From contig JAPXFQ010002671.1 in the NCBI GenBank assembly GCA_028564705.1, forward strand, positions 1,054,001 to 1,118,000: a stretch of 64,000 nucleotides of DNA. Direction: 5' to 3'. Made by a program: the position numbers and the translations under genes. Every line of letters starts with the position of its first letter. Position 1 is the stretch's first letter. Origin of the DNA: Apricaphanius iberus (Eukaryota; Chordata; Actinopteri; Cyprinodontiformes; Aphaniidae). The notes below the pieces were generated by a model, which saw only the letters and a list, made by a program, of their open reading frames with translations, was not told the DNA's origin and ran no database searches. Positions 33,222 through 44,700 of this stretch are shown one piece after another.

Positions 33222-33781
33222 TACAATCTTTTAAACGTAATTTTGATTAAAGAAAGTATGGACAGACGATCTTTAATCTGATTATTTAGGGAAACACGAT
33301 CTATCCAGAGAAGAAAGGGGGATATCTTCCATGATTCCTGTGTGTGGCGCAAAAAGAGAAGCATCTTGATTCAAGCTATGTATGCGGCCGTTTCTTCTGC
33401 AAGGTATTTAACATGTGGTCAGTTGTCGAATAGCAAGTGGATAAACAGAATAGTACTCCAACTCCAAGCATACCAGTCGGTCTTATGCACTTCTACATAT
33501 AGTTTAATAGAGGGAATTGTTGGGTGATTCTGTAGTCCATGCCATCTCTTCTCCAGCATTTACAACCAGCCACTTCCTCATTCTTCCGCCCATGGCCGTT
33601 TGAACACAAAACAAAACACCCCAAGCAGCGCGAACGTGACTCTTTGCACCAAAACGACGAGGCAAACACACTCTGAAACGGACCCCCGTTACCTGTGCTT
33701 TTTGACCGTTGACGTTAGCGTGCAAGAGTAGTGGTGAATTAACGGTAAAACGCGCGTGACCGCCCGGCGGTTGAGACTTAC

Positions 33782-33900
33782 CTCTCCGACTCCATGTCAT
33801 CCCCGAGGAGGGTCAGCGAAGCGCCGGACATGTCCGCCCGCGGGCTGCCGCTGCTTTCCGATAAAAGGTAGTTGTTGAGTTGTTGTTGATGTTTTTTTTG
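33782..33900 (-). other. Probable bend3 5'UTR exon with short upstream ORF
   Basis: On the minus strand a GC-rich segment ends in a strong donor (GAGAG|GTAAGT, exon end at 33782). Spliced to the acceptor before the coding start (exon begins 30026, GTCATG), an upstream ORF starting at 33831 would read 18 residues (MSGASLTLLGDDMESERS). It would terminate at a TGA that overlaps the BEND3 start as ATGA. No other promoter-like, GC-rich segment is seen between here and 30026. The 5' boundary of the exon is not fixed. Confidence 0.55.
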
Positions 33901-33990
33901 TTGTTGTTTTCCTTTTCTCGCTCGGCTTCTCGGCGGTGTCGCGTGACGTGACGATAAGAGGCGCTTGCTTGCTGTGTCACTTCCGCTACT
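33901..33990 (-). promoter_or_regulatory. Candidate bend3 promoter
   Basis: CpG-bearing patch with GTCGCGTGACGTGACGATAA (33937-33956), which contains CRE-like TGACG motifs, just upstream of the probable bend3 5'UTR exon. Composition drops to AT-rich right after it. The function is inferred from position. Confidence 0.45.
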
Positions 33991-34062
33991 TGGAGACGGA
34001 GTTAATTACTTTTTTTTTTTTTTTTACTTTAAAACAAATATTTGCTGAAATTTATTGGTTTT

Positions 34063-34122
<60 letters not shown>
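34063..34122. repeat. (AC)n(AT)n compound microsatellite
   Basis: About seven AC units run directly into about twenty-three AT units. The 69-aa ORF across it (Ile-Tyr repeats) is an artefact. Confidence 0.95.
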
Positions 34123-34124
<2 letters not shown>

Positions 34125-34289
34125 CAGGTGTTAGTCATTAATTAGACAGTTTTATTTTTATAAGAAGGGGCGTGTTCCTTTGAAATTGCGTCCAATTTAT
34201 AAAAGATATCGCTTTAGCTGCAGAATGCTTTACTTTTTTCTCCCCCTTATCACACTATAACCCCTTTAAAAATACAAAAAGCATCACTT

Positions 34290-35340
34290 AGATATGAAGA
34301 GAGGTTTCTTTCTGGAACTTACAGGATACTTTATCAACATATTATTTGAAAACATACAGTTTCCAGAAAACTGGTACGTTCTGGAAAGTTACCAACCAAT
34401 TCTGCCATATAACCTGGAACACGGAAAGTAGCAGGATATTGAAAACACCTCTTTATGTCCTAGTCATGCACCTGTGAGTTCAATGAAAGTATATTTAAAG
34501 TTTTGTATAGCTAGTAAATTCTGGAAAATAAGGTTACTATTCCCCCAGATTGTACGTTTACTATAGGCTACAGCACTTTGAACTTACTTTCTGTGATTTT
34601 GGAAGAAAATATGGAGAACTAACTCATGTTTCACAGTCTAACAGTTAAACAACCTTAAAACAACTATTATTGATAACGTTTTATTCCAGGTAACTTTTAA
34701 AGGGTTAAGGGGGTCTCAAGAGGGTTAAAGGTAAATTTAATTAACCTAGGGGCTGCTGTCCCTCAAATATTGTTTTGAGAGTAATCTGTAAATTACAAGA
34801 GAGTAACCTGTATATTCCGGGAAAGTATCCTGTAAATTAAATTAAGTATCTTTAAATTCAAGCGGAGTAGCCGAAACTGTAATTTCCTGAAAGGAACTGG
34901 TACATTTCAGGAAACTAAGATAAGTTCTAAAAAGTAGTAAGTTTTTAAGTAAACTCTGTAAAGTCTTATATCTTCCACAAATGTTTGTAAATTCGGTAGA
35001 GATTAACCTCTAAATTCAGGGACAGTATTCCATAGGTTCCGTTAAGTAACCGACAAGTTAATGGAAAGTACGATTAGTTGAAAATTAACTTTTAAGATTT
35101 CATGAGCATAAAATTAAAGTTTCAGAAAATTACCCCAACATTTGAAAAAGTAAACTTTTATGTGATTAAAGGGACATCTTAAGTCAGAGAGATAAATTGC
35201 CAAGTACCTGAAAAGCATATTTTAAGGTCCAGGGAAAGAAAACTTATAGTTCAGGGAAAGTACAGTGAAAGGTAGGCTGACTTGTGAGCTTAGTAAAATG
35301 ACACCAAGTTCTGGAAAGTTGTGGACTAAAATGTCTATCC
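34290..35340. repeat. Ancient degenerate tandem array (unit about 25-30 bp)
   Basis: Short phrases of the form CTGTAAATTC-CAGGGAAAGTA-A recur every few tens of bases with heavy divergence. Examples: GGTACGTTCTGGAAAGTTAC, TAGTAAATTCTGGAAAATAA, CTGTATATTCCGGGAAAGTA, TTTGTAAATTCGGTAGAGAT, CTCTAAATTCAGGGACAGTA and AGTTCAGGGAAAGTACAG. Spacing varies, so many units have suffered indels. It looks like a minisatellite that stopped homogenising long ago. No coding or RNA feature overlaps it. Confidence 0.5.
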
Positions 35341-36190
35341 CTAAGTTTTAACCTTTTTGGCTCAGTCAAATCAATAATTATCTGCCATTTACACACACAT
35401 ATATTTTATTTACACTAGGCCTATATAATGTTGAGAATGACAAATTTAGATCCTTATTTAATAAAAATACGTAAACAACTATTAAAGAACTAAATATACA
35501 ATAACTATTTTAAAAACATTCTTGAAATAATAAAAAATCTTCAAATTTAAATCAAGGTTGTAGAAATAACATTTTTTTACAAAATAAAAGAGCAAAACTA
35601 CATGGACAACATCGCCCTCAAGTGTACAGTGATAGAAACGACATGTGTTTCCATTGATTAGTGCACCGGTAGTAGTTCTCGATTGAGGAAAGAAACTCAA
35701 AAGTGTAAAATGTATTATTGTGCTGGAGTTGTTTCTTTCTCTGTTTTTGTAAGAGACGATCTCCACCATCCTTAATACGTTATCTCATTAGCTATGGAAG
35801 TGAGATTGAACCCTTTCAGAAACAAAAAGATAGCGTGAAAAAGAATTAAAGCCAGTATAAGAGTAACCCCAGGAGGTTGTTTAATCTGCAGATGTTTAAT
35901 ACGAAATTAAAGCAATGCACAATATTTAAAACTGAACTAAAATGCAGTCCGTGATTAATAACACAAACTGGTGGCAGCTAAACTTTAAATAACCATTTAA
36001 TAAGTTGATGAACATGGATTGTGATGATTAAACAGGATTTGAGCTGTGCACCAAACCCTCTGAAGCCAGGAAACGTCCCTAAACCATAATCTTGTGTTAA
36101 TCATCATCTACTTGCATGCACGCAGTAGATGTTCTTTCTCCAGCCAAAAATATGTCGATACAGAGAAGGTATAACAAGACAACGTGTGGC
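35341..36190. other. AT-rich intergenic DNA
   Basis: I see no gene, repeat family or RNA here. The 95-aa minus-strand ORF at 35482-35769 is low complexity and unrecognised. Confidence 0.3.
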
Positions 36191-36570
36191 TCTCATTATT
36201 CCACTAATGAGCTGTCTCCATGGCAGTCTGATCCGTCAGCCAATGAAGCAAGAAGCCTTCATTCAGGAGGGGATGGACATGTGGGAGGGATTCGGAGAGG
36301 GACAAGATGGAGATGAGGGGGGGGCACGGGCCAGGGTCAGCCAGGCGGGGGCTAGGGATGAGGGGCCGGCAGGCAGCACTTAACGCAGGGAAGAGCTCGT
36401 TAAAGTGTCATTTTTGGCCAATATGCTCATTGGTGTCGAAGAGGCCAATCAGGCGTACTGCTCCCATCTGAGGAGAATGACTTTCATCCATCATTGTCTG
36501 TTCTGTGATGATATTAGCAGGTGTTTACTGATAGGCCATTCAGAGGAAGACAAATGGAGATCCTAACGTC
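36190..36570. promoter_or_regulatory. Candidate conserved non-coding element between bend3 and pdss2
   Basis: A block of balanced composition in AT-rich surroundings, without stop-free coding structure. It holds dense homeodomain/forkhead-like words (TCCACTAATGAGCT, GCTCATTGGTGTCG, GTGATGATATTAGCAGGTGT, GTTTACTGAT). It has no repeat signature. I infer a cis-regulatory element, since developmental regulatory blocks are common around the neighbouring PDSS2-SOBP locus, but conservation was not tested. Confidence 0.35.
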
Positions 36571-39500
36571 CTTTTACACATACTCACACCATCGTTTTAT
36601 ATAGAGGCTTGCTCTTAAAGGGGATCAGAGAACAGGGAGCTGCAAGAGATGCATTACCTGTGTGAATTCTTGAAAGAAGCTGTTAAAGATCATTTTCAAG
36701 ACTGGTCAAAAATTATCCACCAGATGGACAGACAAAACAGGTTGGAAATGAGATTTAGGAAATAGCAGTGAATCTTAAACACCTGCACACAAGTTCTGAA
36801 GTTATGTCAGATGTTTTCATGAAAACAGACCAAAAATTACTCCATCGTGTTGAAAAATACACAGATCACCATCACATTGTTCTTCAGGTTTTTGCTTCAG
36901 TGTTTCTGTTGATTAATTTGACTTTTTCCAAAAGACCACCATGATAAAGTGAAAAAAAGAAAAACTAAGAAATTCTAAGTCCTAAGTTCTTCACTTACCT
37001 TCTCAAAGACAATTTACAAAGTGGGTTAAAGTAAATTAACTTTGGCAACTTTTTGACTATGTGAGTCAATTAGTTTTGCTCATATGTTGCATGGATTTAA
37101 TGCCTTTTAGATGCATACATAAAGTAAGATAGCAGTTAAGGGTAAAAGTTTTTATTCAGCCAATAAAATTCGTCTTTAGCCCATAAATAGTTACATATAC
37201 ACTCTTCTGAAGGAGCTGGGAGCAGATACGGTCTTTTACACAAAAACAGTAAGTCTGGTTGAAGAGCAGATGAGGGTGCAATAAATTCTTTCCAAGAAGC
37301 ATGTCTGCTGCCATTAATCATGGGTTTTATCACTTTGTAACAGTGCACCCTGTAGCTCCTCAACCAGAACTGCACCACATGAAACAAATAGTTACTGCCA
37401 ATTTTAAGGCAGAGACGCACACGTCAAGCACAAGAACACAGCTAATTTAAAAATCCTGCTCAACTATTTCATCCAATCATAAAGGTGATTTATGAAGAAG
37501 TTGTCCCACCTAACAATATTCGGAAAGGTCGATCAATTTCAACTTCAGTCATAAGCTTGGAGATAAATTAGGTAGGTCATTCAGTGGGTTATTTTAAAAG
37601 ATTCAACAGAACAAAGTGGTGTATTGAAAGCAAAGCTGATTTTGTTATATAAAAAAGGCAAAAACAATGTGAAAGAAAATTATTCACAATTAGTTCAACA
37701 ATTTTAAAAAGCTGAAAATACTTTAAAATGCAGATATTTTTGAAGGGCATTAATATACAATCAGTTTGTTTAAGGGAAAACTTGAAATTTGTCAAACAGA
37801 CCAACTGATATTTAACGGAGCCCTAAAACTGGGTGACTTCTGTCAAACACTGAAGGAAACTATCCCCCAGCAGCCACGGCGGCGTGTGTGTGGATGTGTA
37901 ATGTAACCAGCCGGACGTAGCTGACCGAGTCTTTCTCCGCCGGCCCCGGCTGTAATTTCACCACTCACTGTCTGGGTCCAGCCAGCCACACTCGGGCCGC
38001 TGTTCCTCGCCTCACGTTTTGGATGTAAACGCAGAGCTGTGCCAGCTCCTGCTCTCCTGATACCCCAGAAGAAAAGCAAACACAGAGTCCGGTTTCTGCT
38101 GCACACCATATAAAACTGAAAAGAAGTTCCCCACCTTCTCTCATTCTTCTCTAAATTTGGCTTTCACCGGAGATTTTAAACAGGTTAAAGCTGGCAGCAG
38201 AATGTTTTCCAGGAAGACAAAAACCATATGGTTTCTCCTCCACATTAAATATTCAGCTTTACCACTGCAGGAACTGTTTTCTCCTGAAGATGAAGCCAAA
38301 GAAACTCATCCCAATCAAACTCTCCTCTGCAAAACTCGCTTTATTCCTACTGGGAGCAACAGTTTCACAGCTTTGACCAGCCTTCATCCACCAAAAAAAA
38401 AGTTTTGTTTGGTAACTATATTTGTCATTCTGACCGTTTCCCAGCCTCCTCTACTTTGGTCCTTTTAATTTTCCATGTAACTTTTCTCATGTCTCCTCAC
38501 GGCGAGGATGAATATTTCATGAAGAGCCTGAGGCGTTCCCTGGCCCGAGGAGAACCTTGATGTACCCATGAAGGCGAACCAGAAGAGGATGCAAACGAAC
38601 AACAGAGACAGACAGGAGGCTTGTTTTTAAGTTGGTTCACTCCACCCTCCTTCTTTACACCCTCTTTTTGCTCATTCCTCGTCATCTCTCCATCACAAAA
38701 GCCTTCCACCTTTTAGTCTTTAAAAGTAATTCTGAAATACATTTTTCAAATACTTTAGAGGGTTTCATGAGTAGGGACTGTTTATTAATTACTTATTTGA
38801 TTACGTTAATATTTATAATTGGAAAAAGGTTGGTTCACTTTATTAACAACCCTTAATGTAAAATAAAGTAACTAGTTTCAATAAAGAAATAATTGGTAAC
38901 ATACCTACATAACTGGATTACATAAATAATTTATATTTTATTTCTTAAAGCTAGTGTGTCTGGCAACTTGAGTTCATTTCCCTCAAGTGTAGATATGACT
39001 TTGGAATAATTGCCTATTTCTTAGTTACTCTTGAAAAAGGCCAGGCAACTAATACCAACAAGAAAGTAGCTATTCCCCAATACCCATATATACAGTCAGA
39101 GCAATAATACAAATAAAAAAATTAAATGCGACAAGAAGCTGGAAGAAGACCCGGGTTCATATTGGAAAGTCAGTGCTGAGGAGTGAGAAATGTAATAAAA
39201 AGAAAATCTTTGAACATTAGTTAACTACAGCAAAAAGTAACATCTAAAAACCATTAGACAATCGCTACACACCAGCATTTGCTTGGGAAGTATGTCAGGA
39301 AAAGCCCTTTGTTGTTCAACCATCTAAGATCAGACTGAGGATTAGCTTTTTGCCAACAAACAGTCCAGGTTGGACCCACTGGGCATCTAAACAGAGTTGC
39401 CATCTATTTTAAACAATCTTCTCCAAGGACATTAAAACCTTCTTTTTAGAGCTCAAACTGACTTCTTTAGTGGCTACGAAAAAAGAAAAGATCAAATATT

Positions 39501-40850
39501 TCACAGTAAATGCATGACAGCAGATATATGAAGTTTTATGTTGCACTGAACGCTAATTATGAGTCTGCCACCAACAATATGTTCACAAAAAGACAGGACC
39601 AAGCAGCAAAAAAAGCTTTCAGTTGGTTAAAATCAAAATGCCGTCCATCTCAGTTTGAAAAGATTCTAAGAGGGTCTGAACTGTGTGAAAATATTTGGTG
39701 CATTATGAGCTGGTTATATTTAATATATTTTACTTTAAAGTCAAACCGAGCGGTTTGAATAATTATTTTATTACGTAAGAAACCTAGTTATAATCCATAC
39801 TGCCTAACTAGTGAGACACCTTCCATTTCCAATGTTATTGAAATATATAAGAAATTAAACATGATCAGTCTAAGTTTCTGTCCCAAAGTGGGCTTTTATT
39901 TTCTTCATTTCCTTTCTTTCAGTTTACCATGAGACACCGTTTAAACTTTAAAATGGGTTTCATAAGTAAACTGGAAGTGCTTAATTTTCTTTACAACTTT
40001 TAAACCAACCCAGTTGATCTCTGTTCCTTGAGGAGTTATTAAAACGAGGCTCCATGCAGCAAAGAACTCCAACTGTCCCAACCTTTTGAAACATTTTGCG
40101 GACACTAAATAAAAAAAATAAAAAAATGAGAAAAGCTGCAGCAATCTGAGATCATTACCTCTGAGATGAGACTATTTACTTTTGTAGGTGATTGGTCTAA
40201 AACGGAAAAAATAAATAAATAAATATTTTCTTGTTTACTAAATGTATTGAACCTAAGAAATTTACTAAACCAATTCACAACTAACATTTTAATGCACTTT
40301 TGTGTTCAATCTATTATAGATAAATCAGGAAATGTTTATTCCTTCATTTTCTGTTGGATTCAAAACTGTTTCCTGTAGCAAAGAACTCCTCACAGTTTTT
40401 CACATGTAGTCATTTTTTAGGAAAAAAACCGAATTGTTCAAAATCAGAATAGTCAGATCAGTCTTCAAAGAAATCTAGAAATCAGTATCAGGTAGGGAAA
40501 AATCCTGATAGGCGCATCTCTAAACATTAGCATAGAGGAAGCATGGGGGATAGCAGTAAAGCAGGCATCTCATATACAGAAGGTATTACTCCTGGGTTGG
40601 ACTTTCGTCCTCTGCACATTCGCTGCATGCCCCCCACCCCCCCTTTCTGTGTCCCCTCTCCACCTGAGACTGAATCACTAGTGTAACAAATTCTTGAATA
40701 AAAACTAAAAAGGATCTCTTTCATTTATTTATTATGTTTTCTTTGTACCATTTACCAGTTAAATATAGGCTGTGGATGAGTATAACATTCTGATGTAACG
40801 GCTTCTGTTTAAGGAGACAGACTTTTGTTCCCTGTCTCCTCTTTGTGCGC
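36571..40850. other. Intergenic DNA, no gene recognised
   Basis: AT-rich with scattered poly(A)/poly(T). A GC-richer patch at 37850-38120 contains an 88-aa minus-strand ORF (37843-38109) with no family resemblance. The 82-aa ORF at 39510-39758 contains a lysine/serine-rich stretch without a recognised domain. A C-run lies at about 40628-40645. No exon with credible splice sites was found. Confidence 0.35.
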
Positions 40851-41230
40851 TCTGTCCTTCAGGTGTAGCTGGTATGAGACAGACAGCTGCCAGCGGTGGC
40901 CTGGTTTCACACCTTAGCTGCCCCCCCCCTCCCCCTCCATGTCCTCCACAGACAGCAGCCTGGGAAACCACAGGCCACCAGGCTGGCGCCAGTCTGCACG
41001 GCTTAGAGCAGGGCGACCGGCCCAATCAATACCTCTGCATTTCCTGTCCATTTGCTCAGGTCTCTTCATTAATAATTACTGCTTGGCGGAGCTTCAATGC
41101 GCTCGCTGGCTGGTCCATAGGGGAGAGGCTTGGGTGACCTTTCCCCGCCCCTGGGTTGCCTCAAATTGCTCATACATACACAGACAGATAAACAGGCGTC
41201 GGGACTGACATAACAAGGCAACATTGATGA
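40850..41230. promoter_or_regulatory. Candidate conserved non-coding element 3' of pdss2
   Basis: GC-balanced island with homeodomain-type words (TTCATTAATAATTACTGCTT at 41067-41086, CCCAATCAATACC at 41022-41034) and no repeat hallmark. Two overlapping 87-89 aa plus-strand ORFs are present but have no family resemblance. Position about 0.6-0.9 kb 3' of the pdss2 stop also allows it to be part of a 3'UTR. Confidence 0.35.
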
Positions 41231-41788
41231 CATTATGACTCCTGATTCACCCTAGTCAAGCCTCTGCAGAAAAGCAATTCTTTGCAGCGTAAGTGGTAAA
41301 ACAGGACTTTTTGTCTTCAGTTTGGCAAAGAGCAAAAAAAAATATCCAGCAGCTTCAGTTTATAGCATCCTATTTTGCACAAACAAGCAGGTTAAATAGC
41401 TTTAAAAAAAGGGGAGACATTTTTGAGATTAAGTGCATCGTTTGCTGTTCATGGCACATTTTCCAGATGACACTAACAATTCATCAAAACATCTTCAATG
41501 ATATTCTGCCCGGTATGTGGCTTCGCTGATAAGCCAGGTAACAATAAAGAACCAGGGTTTTTTTTAAATAAAGGAAAAAAGGCAGCCTGCCGGGATATTT
41601 TTTTCCGAGCAGGAGAGGGGGCGTATCGGAGCTGCAAAAACTCAGGCACGAATCCGGAGTGATGAGTTTTTGTTTGATGATGAAGAGTTGGAGGAGTTTC
41701 TAAAGAAAATAACCAAACACAATGACCAAAAGGAGACACTCAGCGCTCCACACTGGAGTGTGTCCCTGGGTGTGTGCGTGCGCTTGGG

Positions 41789-44700
41789 TCAAAATTTATT
41801 AACGGCCGAGGCGATGTTCTCCAGGGCGGATCGAGCCTCAGAGGAGGGGAAAGCCTGGATGGCCTCCAGAGCCCTGTTGCTATGGTAACGGCACAAGTCA
41901 ACCGTCGCGCTCACGCCTTTCTCCGACTTAACTGCTGCCAGGAGCTGCGGAAGGAGGGAAAACGAGCATTAGTTTGTCACGTTTGTGTCAGCGCTGCCAC
42001 TGTGCAGCTGTCAATGTACCAAAAAAAGTTTGTTTGCTCTTAGAGGGAGGGCTTTAATTTCCTCCCAAAGAAAACCACTAATACACTCTCAGCTGGAATG
42101 CCGAGTTTCCACATTTATCTGCAAGTGAAAGATTTAAGTTATCAGTCACATCTGAGTTTATTTTGGTTTAGAAGTCTCAGGCTTGTAGCCTCCAGTTCAC
42201 TATAATCCAAGTATTGAACCAAAATCTTAGGGCATGCTCTACAGATATCTTCTGCTTTGTAAGTAAAGATTTCATTAATTAATGAAGGGATGAAAGCTAA
42301 TCAAACCAACCTGCCCCTTGTAGATGAGGCACAAACGTTTGAAATAACTGTGGATGAGTCTTTTGGATCACTGTGGAGCAATTTTGGCCCACTCTTCTTT
42401 GTAGAGTTGTTCTAATTCCAACATATTTGAGAGTGCTTTCATCAACTACTGCAAGCCATTCAGGTCCCAAAGAAGTACAGCCGCCCCCAAATCACCACAC
42501 TACCACCACCGTGTTTGTAAGTATGATGTTCTTATCTGAAATGCTGTCTTCATTTTACACCAGATGTAGTGGGACCAAAAAGTTCCACTCCTGTCAAATT
42601 GGTCCTTAGAATATTTTCCTAAAAGTTTATGTTTTTCATAAATTTTAGACAACTTTAATGTTCTTTTAGTCAGTAGTGGGTTCCATCTTGGAACTTTTGC
42701 ATAGATACAATTTTTGCTATTTCGCTTTCATGTTGTTGAATCATGAACGCTGTCATTAATGAGCCAGGTGAGCCCTTAGCTGTTTCTGGGCTCCTAATTG
42801 ACCAGTTGAGATGAATCATTGCAGCACTGTTGTACTCATTTTGGTTGGTCATCCATTAAATTTCACCACTGTTGCATGTTTCCTACATTCGAATAATCTC
42901 TTTCGTTGTAGTTCCCTGGGGACCCAAAGCCAATATGGTTTGTAACCCTGCCCAGACTATCAATGTTTTTGATATTTGCTTTAATTTCTTTAGATCAGGG
43001 CATCATGTGTTGATTCTACACATCTGGCAGCAGTCAGGCCTGGGTGTGGCAAGGGAAACCCAAAAATGTTATTAAACATTTGCAGTATTTTTTACACAGG
43101 GCCATGTTAATTTGGATAAGTTTTCTCTTGAACAACATTATAATTTTAAAGCCGCATTTTGTATTTAGGGTTATGTTTGTACAACATTCAAATATCTCTG
43201 GTGATTTGAATAAAAAAAAAACAGCAATCTGTAAGAAGGCAAATACTTTTTTTACTGTAGAACTCTGCTTAGTTTGCACATCACATTTACTTTTTTTAAC
43301 ATGCTGAATTGGAAAACATCAAGTTGAATGAACACTAACAGCAGCTTTGAGTTTCTAGTTTTTTTGAATTTTCTAGTTGTACGTTCTGCTGCTGCACTGG
43401 GACACCTTTTTGCTGAGGGCGTTTAGCCTCATGAATTCTGGAAGTAGAAAGCCCCCGTAGGCCTTCCTTTAAGAAAGAAGAAATTAAATTAAATGAAAAT
43501 AACTTTAGGAGCTAAACTCAAAAACATCCTGCCTGCTTATTAATTTAAAAAAATACTAGTGGTCTTCATGCATTTTATACAATCTTGTCTTCTAACTTTG
43601 TTTCTTTCTCCATCATTTCACTGATGTTTTTAATCCCTGAACTCTCCTGTTTGGAATAAAGGTCCAGCTCTTCACAGAAATGGTAAAAAAGAACATTTTG
43701 TCTTTTCAGGATCAAAACCCTCCAGTCTATCTCAGTCCTATTAATATTCAACAGAGGCAGCTGGGAATATTGTACTGAATATCGTGCTGTGCAACATGCT
43801 CTGCAGCAGGTGATCTGCCCCCATCTAGCCCAATCATATACTTTCAAGTAGGGGTCTGGATAATGTTTTTAAAAAATTATATAAAAATATAGCAAAAAAG
43901 GGATTTTTCAGAACTTTTTGGATGAAGAAAATCCACTGAGCATTTATCAAAAAGTGTTTTTTTTACAGCCTGCAACTAGTCTAAACTTTCAGCAAATAAG
44001 AAATCTCCAAATTCACAGTACCATAGCTTGCAGAAACTTGTGTTCTACATTTAATAGCCATCTCCTGTACTGAAGCAAAAAGTAGGACTGCAGGACAAAA
44101 TCCCTTTCTTAAAAAATTCCAGGAATTGCTACAATCTGAATATGTTAAGATCTAATGAAACCAAACTTAAACCTTTGCCCATGAGTCCAGAAACAACACC
44201 GTGCATCGCTAAAAGGGCCCTATGTCCAGAGTGGAACATAGTGATGGCAGCATTATGCTCTGGGGTTGCTTTTCTTTAGATGCAACTGGGGTTTTTGCTA
44301 AGGAAATTATGAGCAGTTCTAGTTACCAGATAGCTACAACCCAAAGCCCTCATGTGTCTGCTTGAGGGCATTTTACGGTATCACAGTGAGTCAAAGAATA
44401 TGTAAAAAAAAAAAAAAAAAAAAAAGGATGGGTACTACAGTAAATCTGGAAGAAAACATGTGGGGTAAGATGAAGAGGGATTTAGAGAAGAGACGTCCCC
44501 TTTTTCTGTAATTGGTTTGGACAATGTTTGCAAAAAAAAAAAAAAAAAAAAGTGGACCAGTAGAACCAAGTCAGAATGTGACGGGCTGATTTTCTGCAAC
44601 CAAAGACCAAAGGCTGAAATTAAACCAAGAGGTGCTAAATGTCATTATTTAGTTTCATATATTTACATTTTCCCTAAAGAAAAATGTCCCTTCAAAAAGC

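Noticed and set aside
31439..33250. ORFs of 60-107 aa repeated in mirrored positions
   Set aside because: They lie in the inverted arms of a non-coding foldback element and duplicate each other.
33936..34145. 69-aa ORF with Ile-Tyr repeats
   Set aside because: Translation of an AC/AT microsatellite.
37843..38109. 88-aa minus-strand ORF in a GC-richer patch
   Set aside because: No family resemblance and no supporting splice or promoter context; composition alone explains the open frame.
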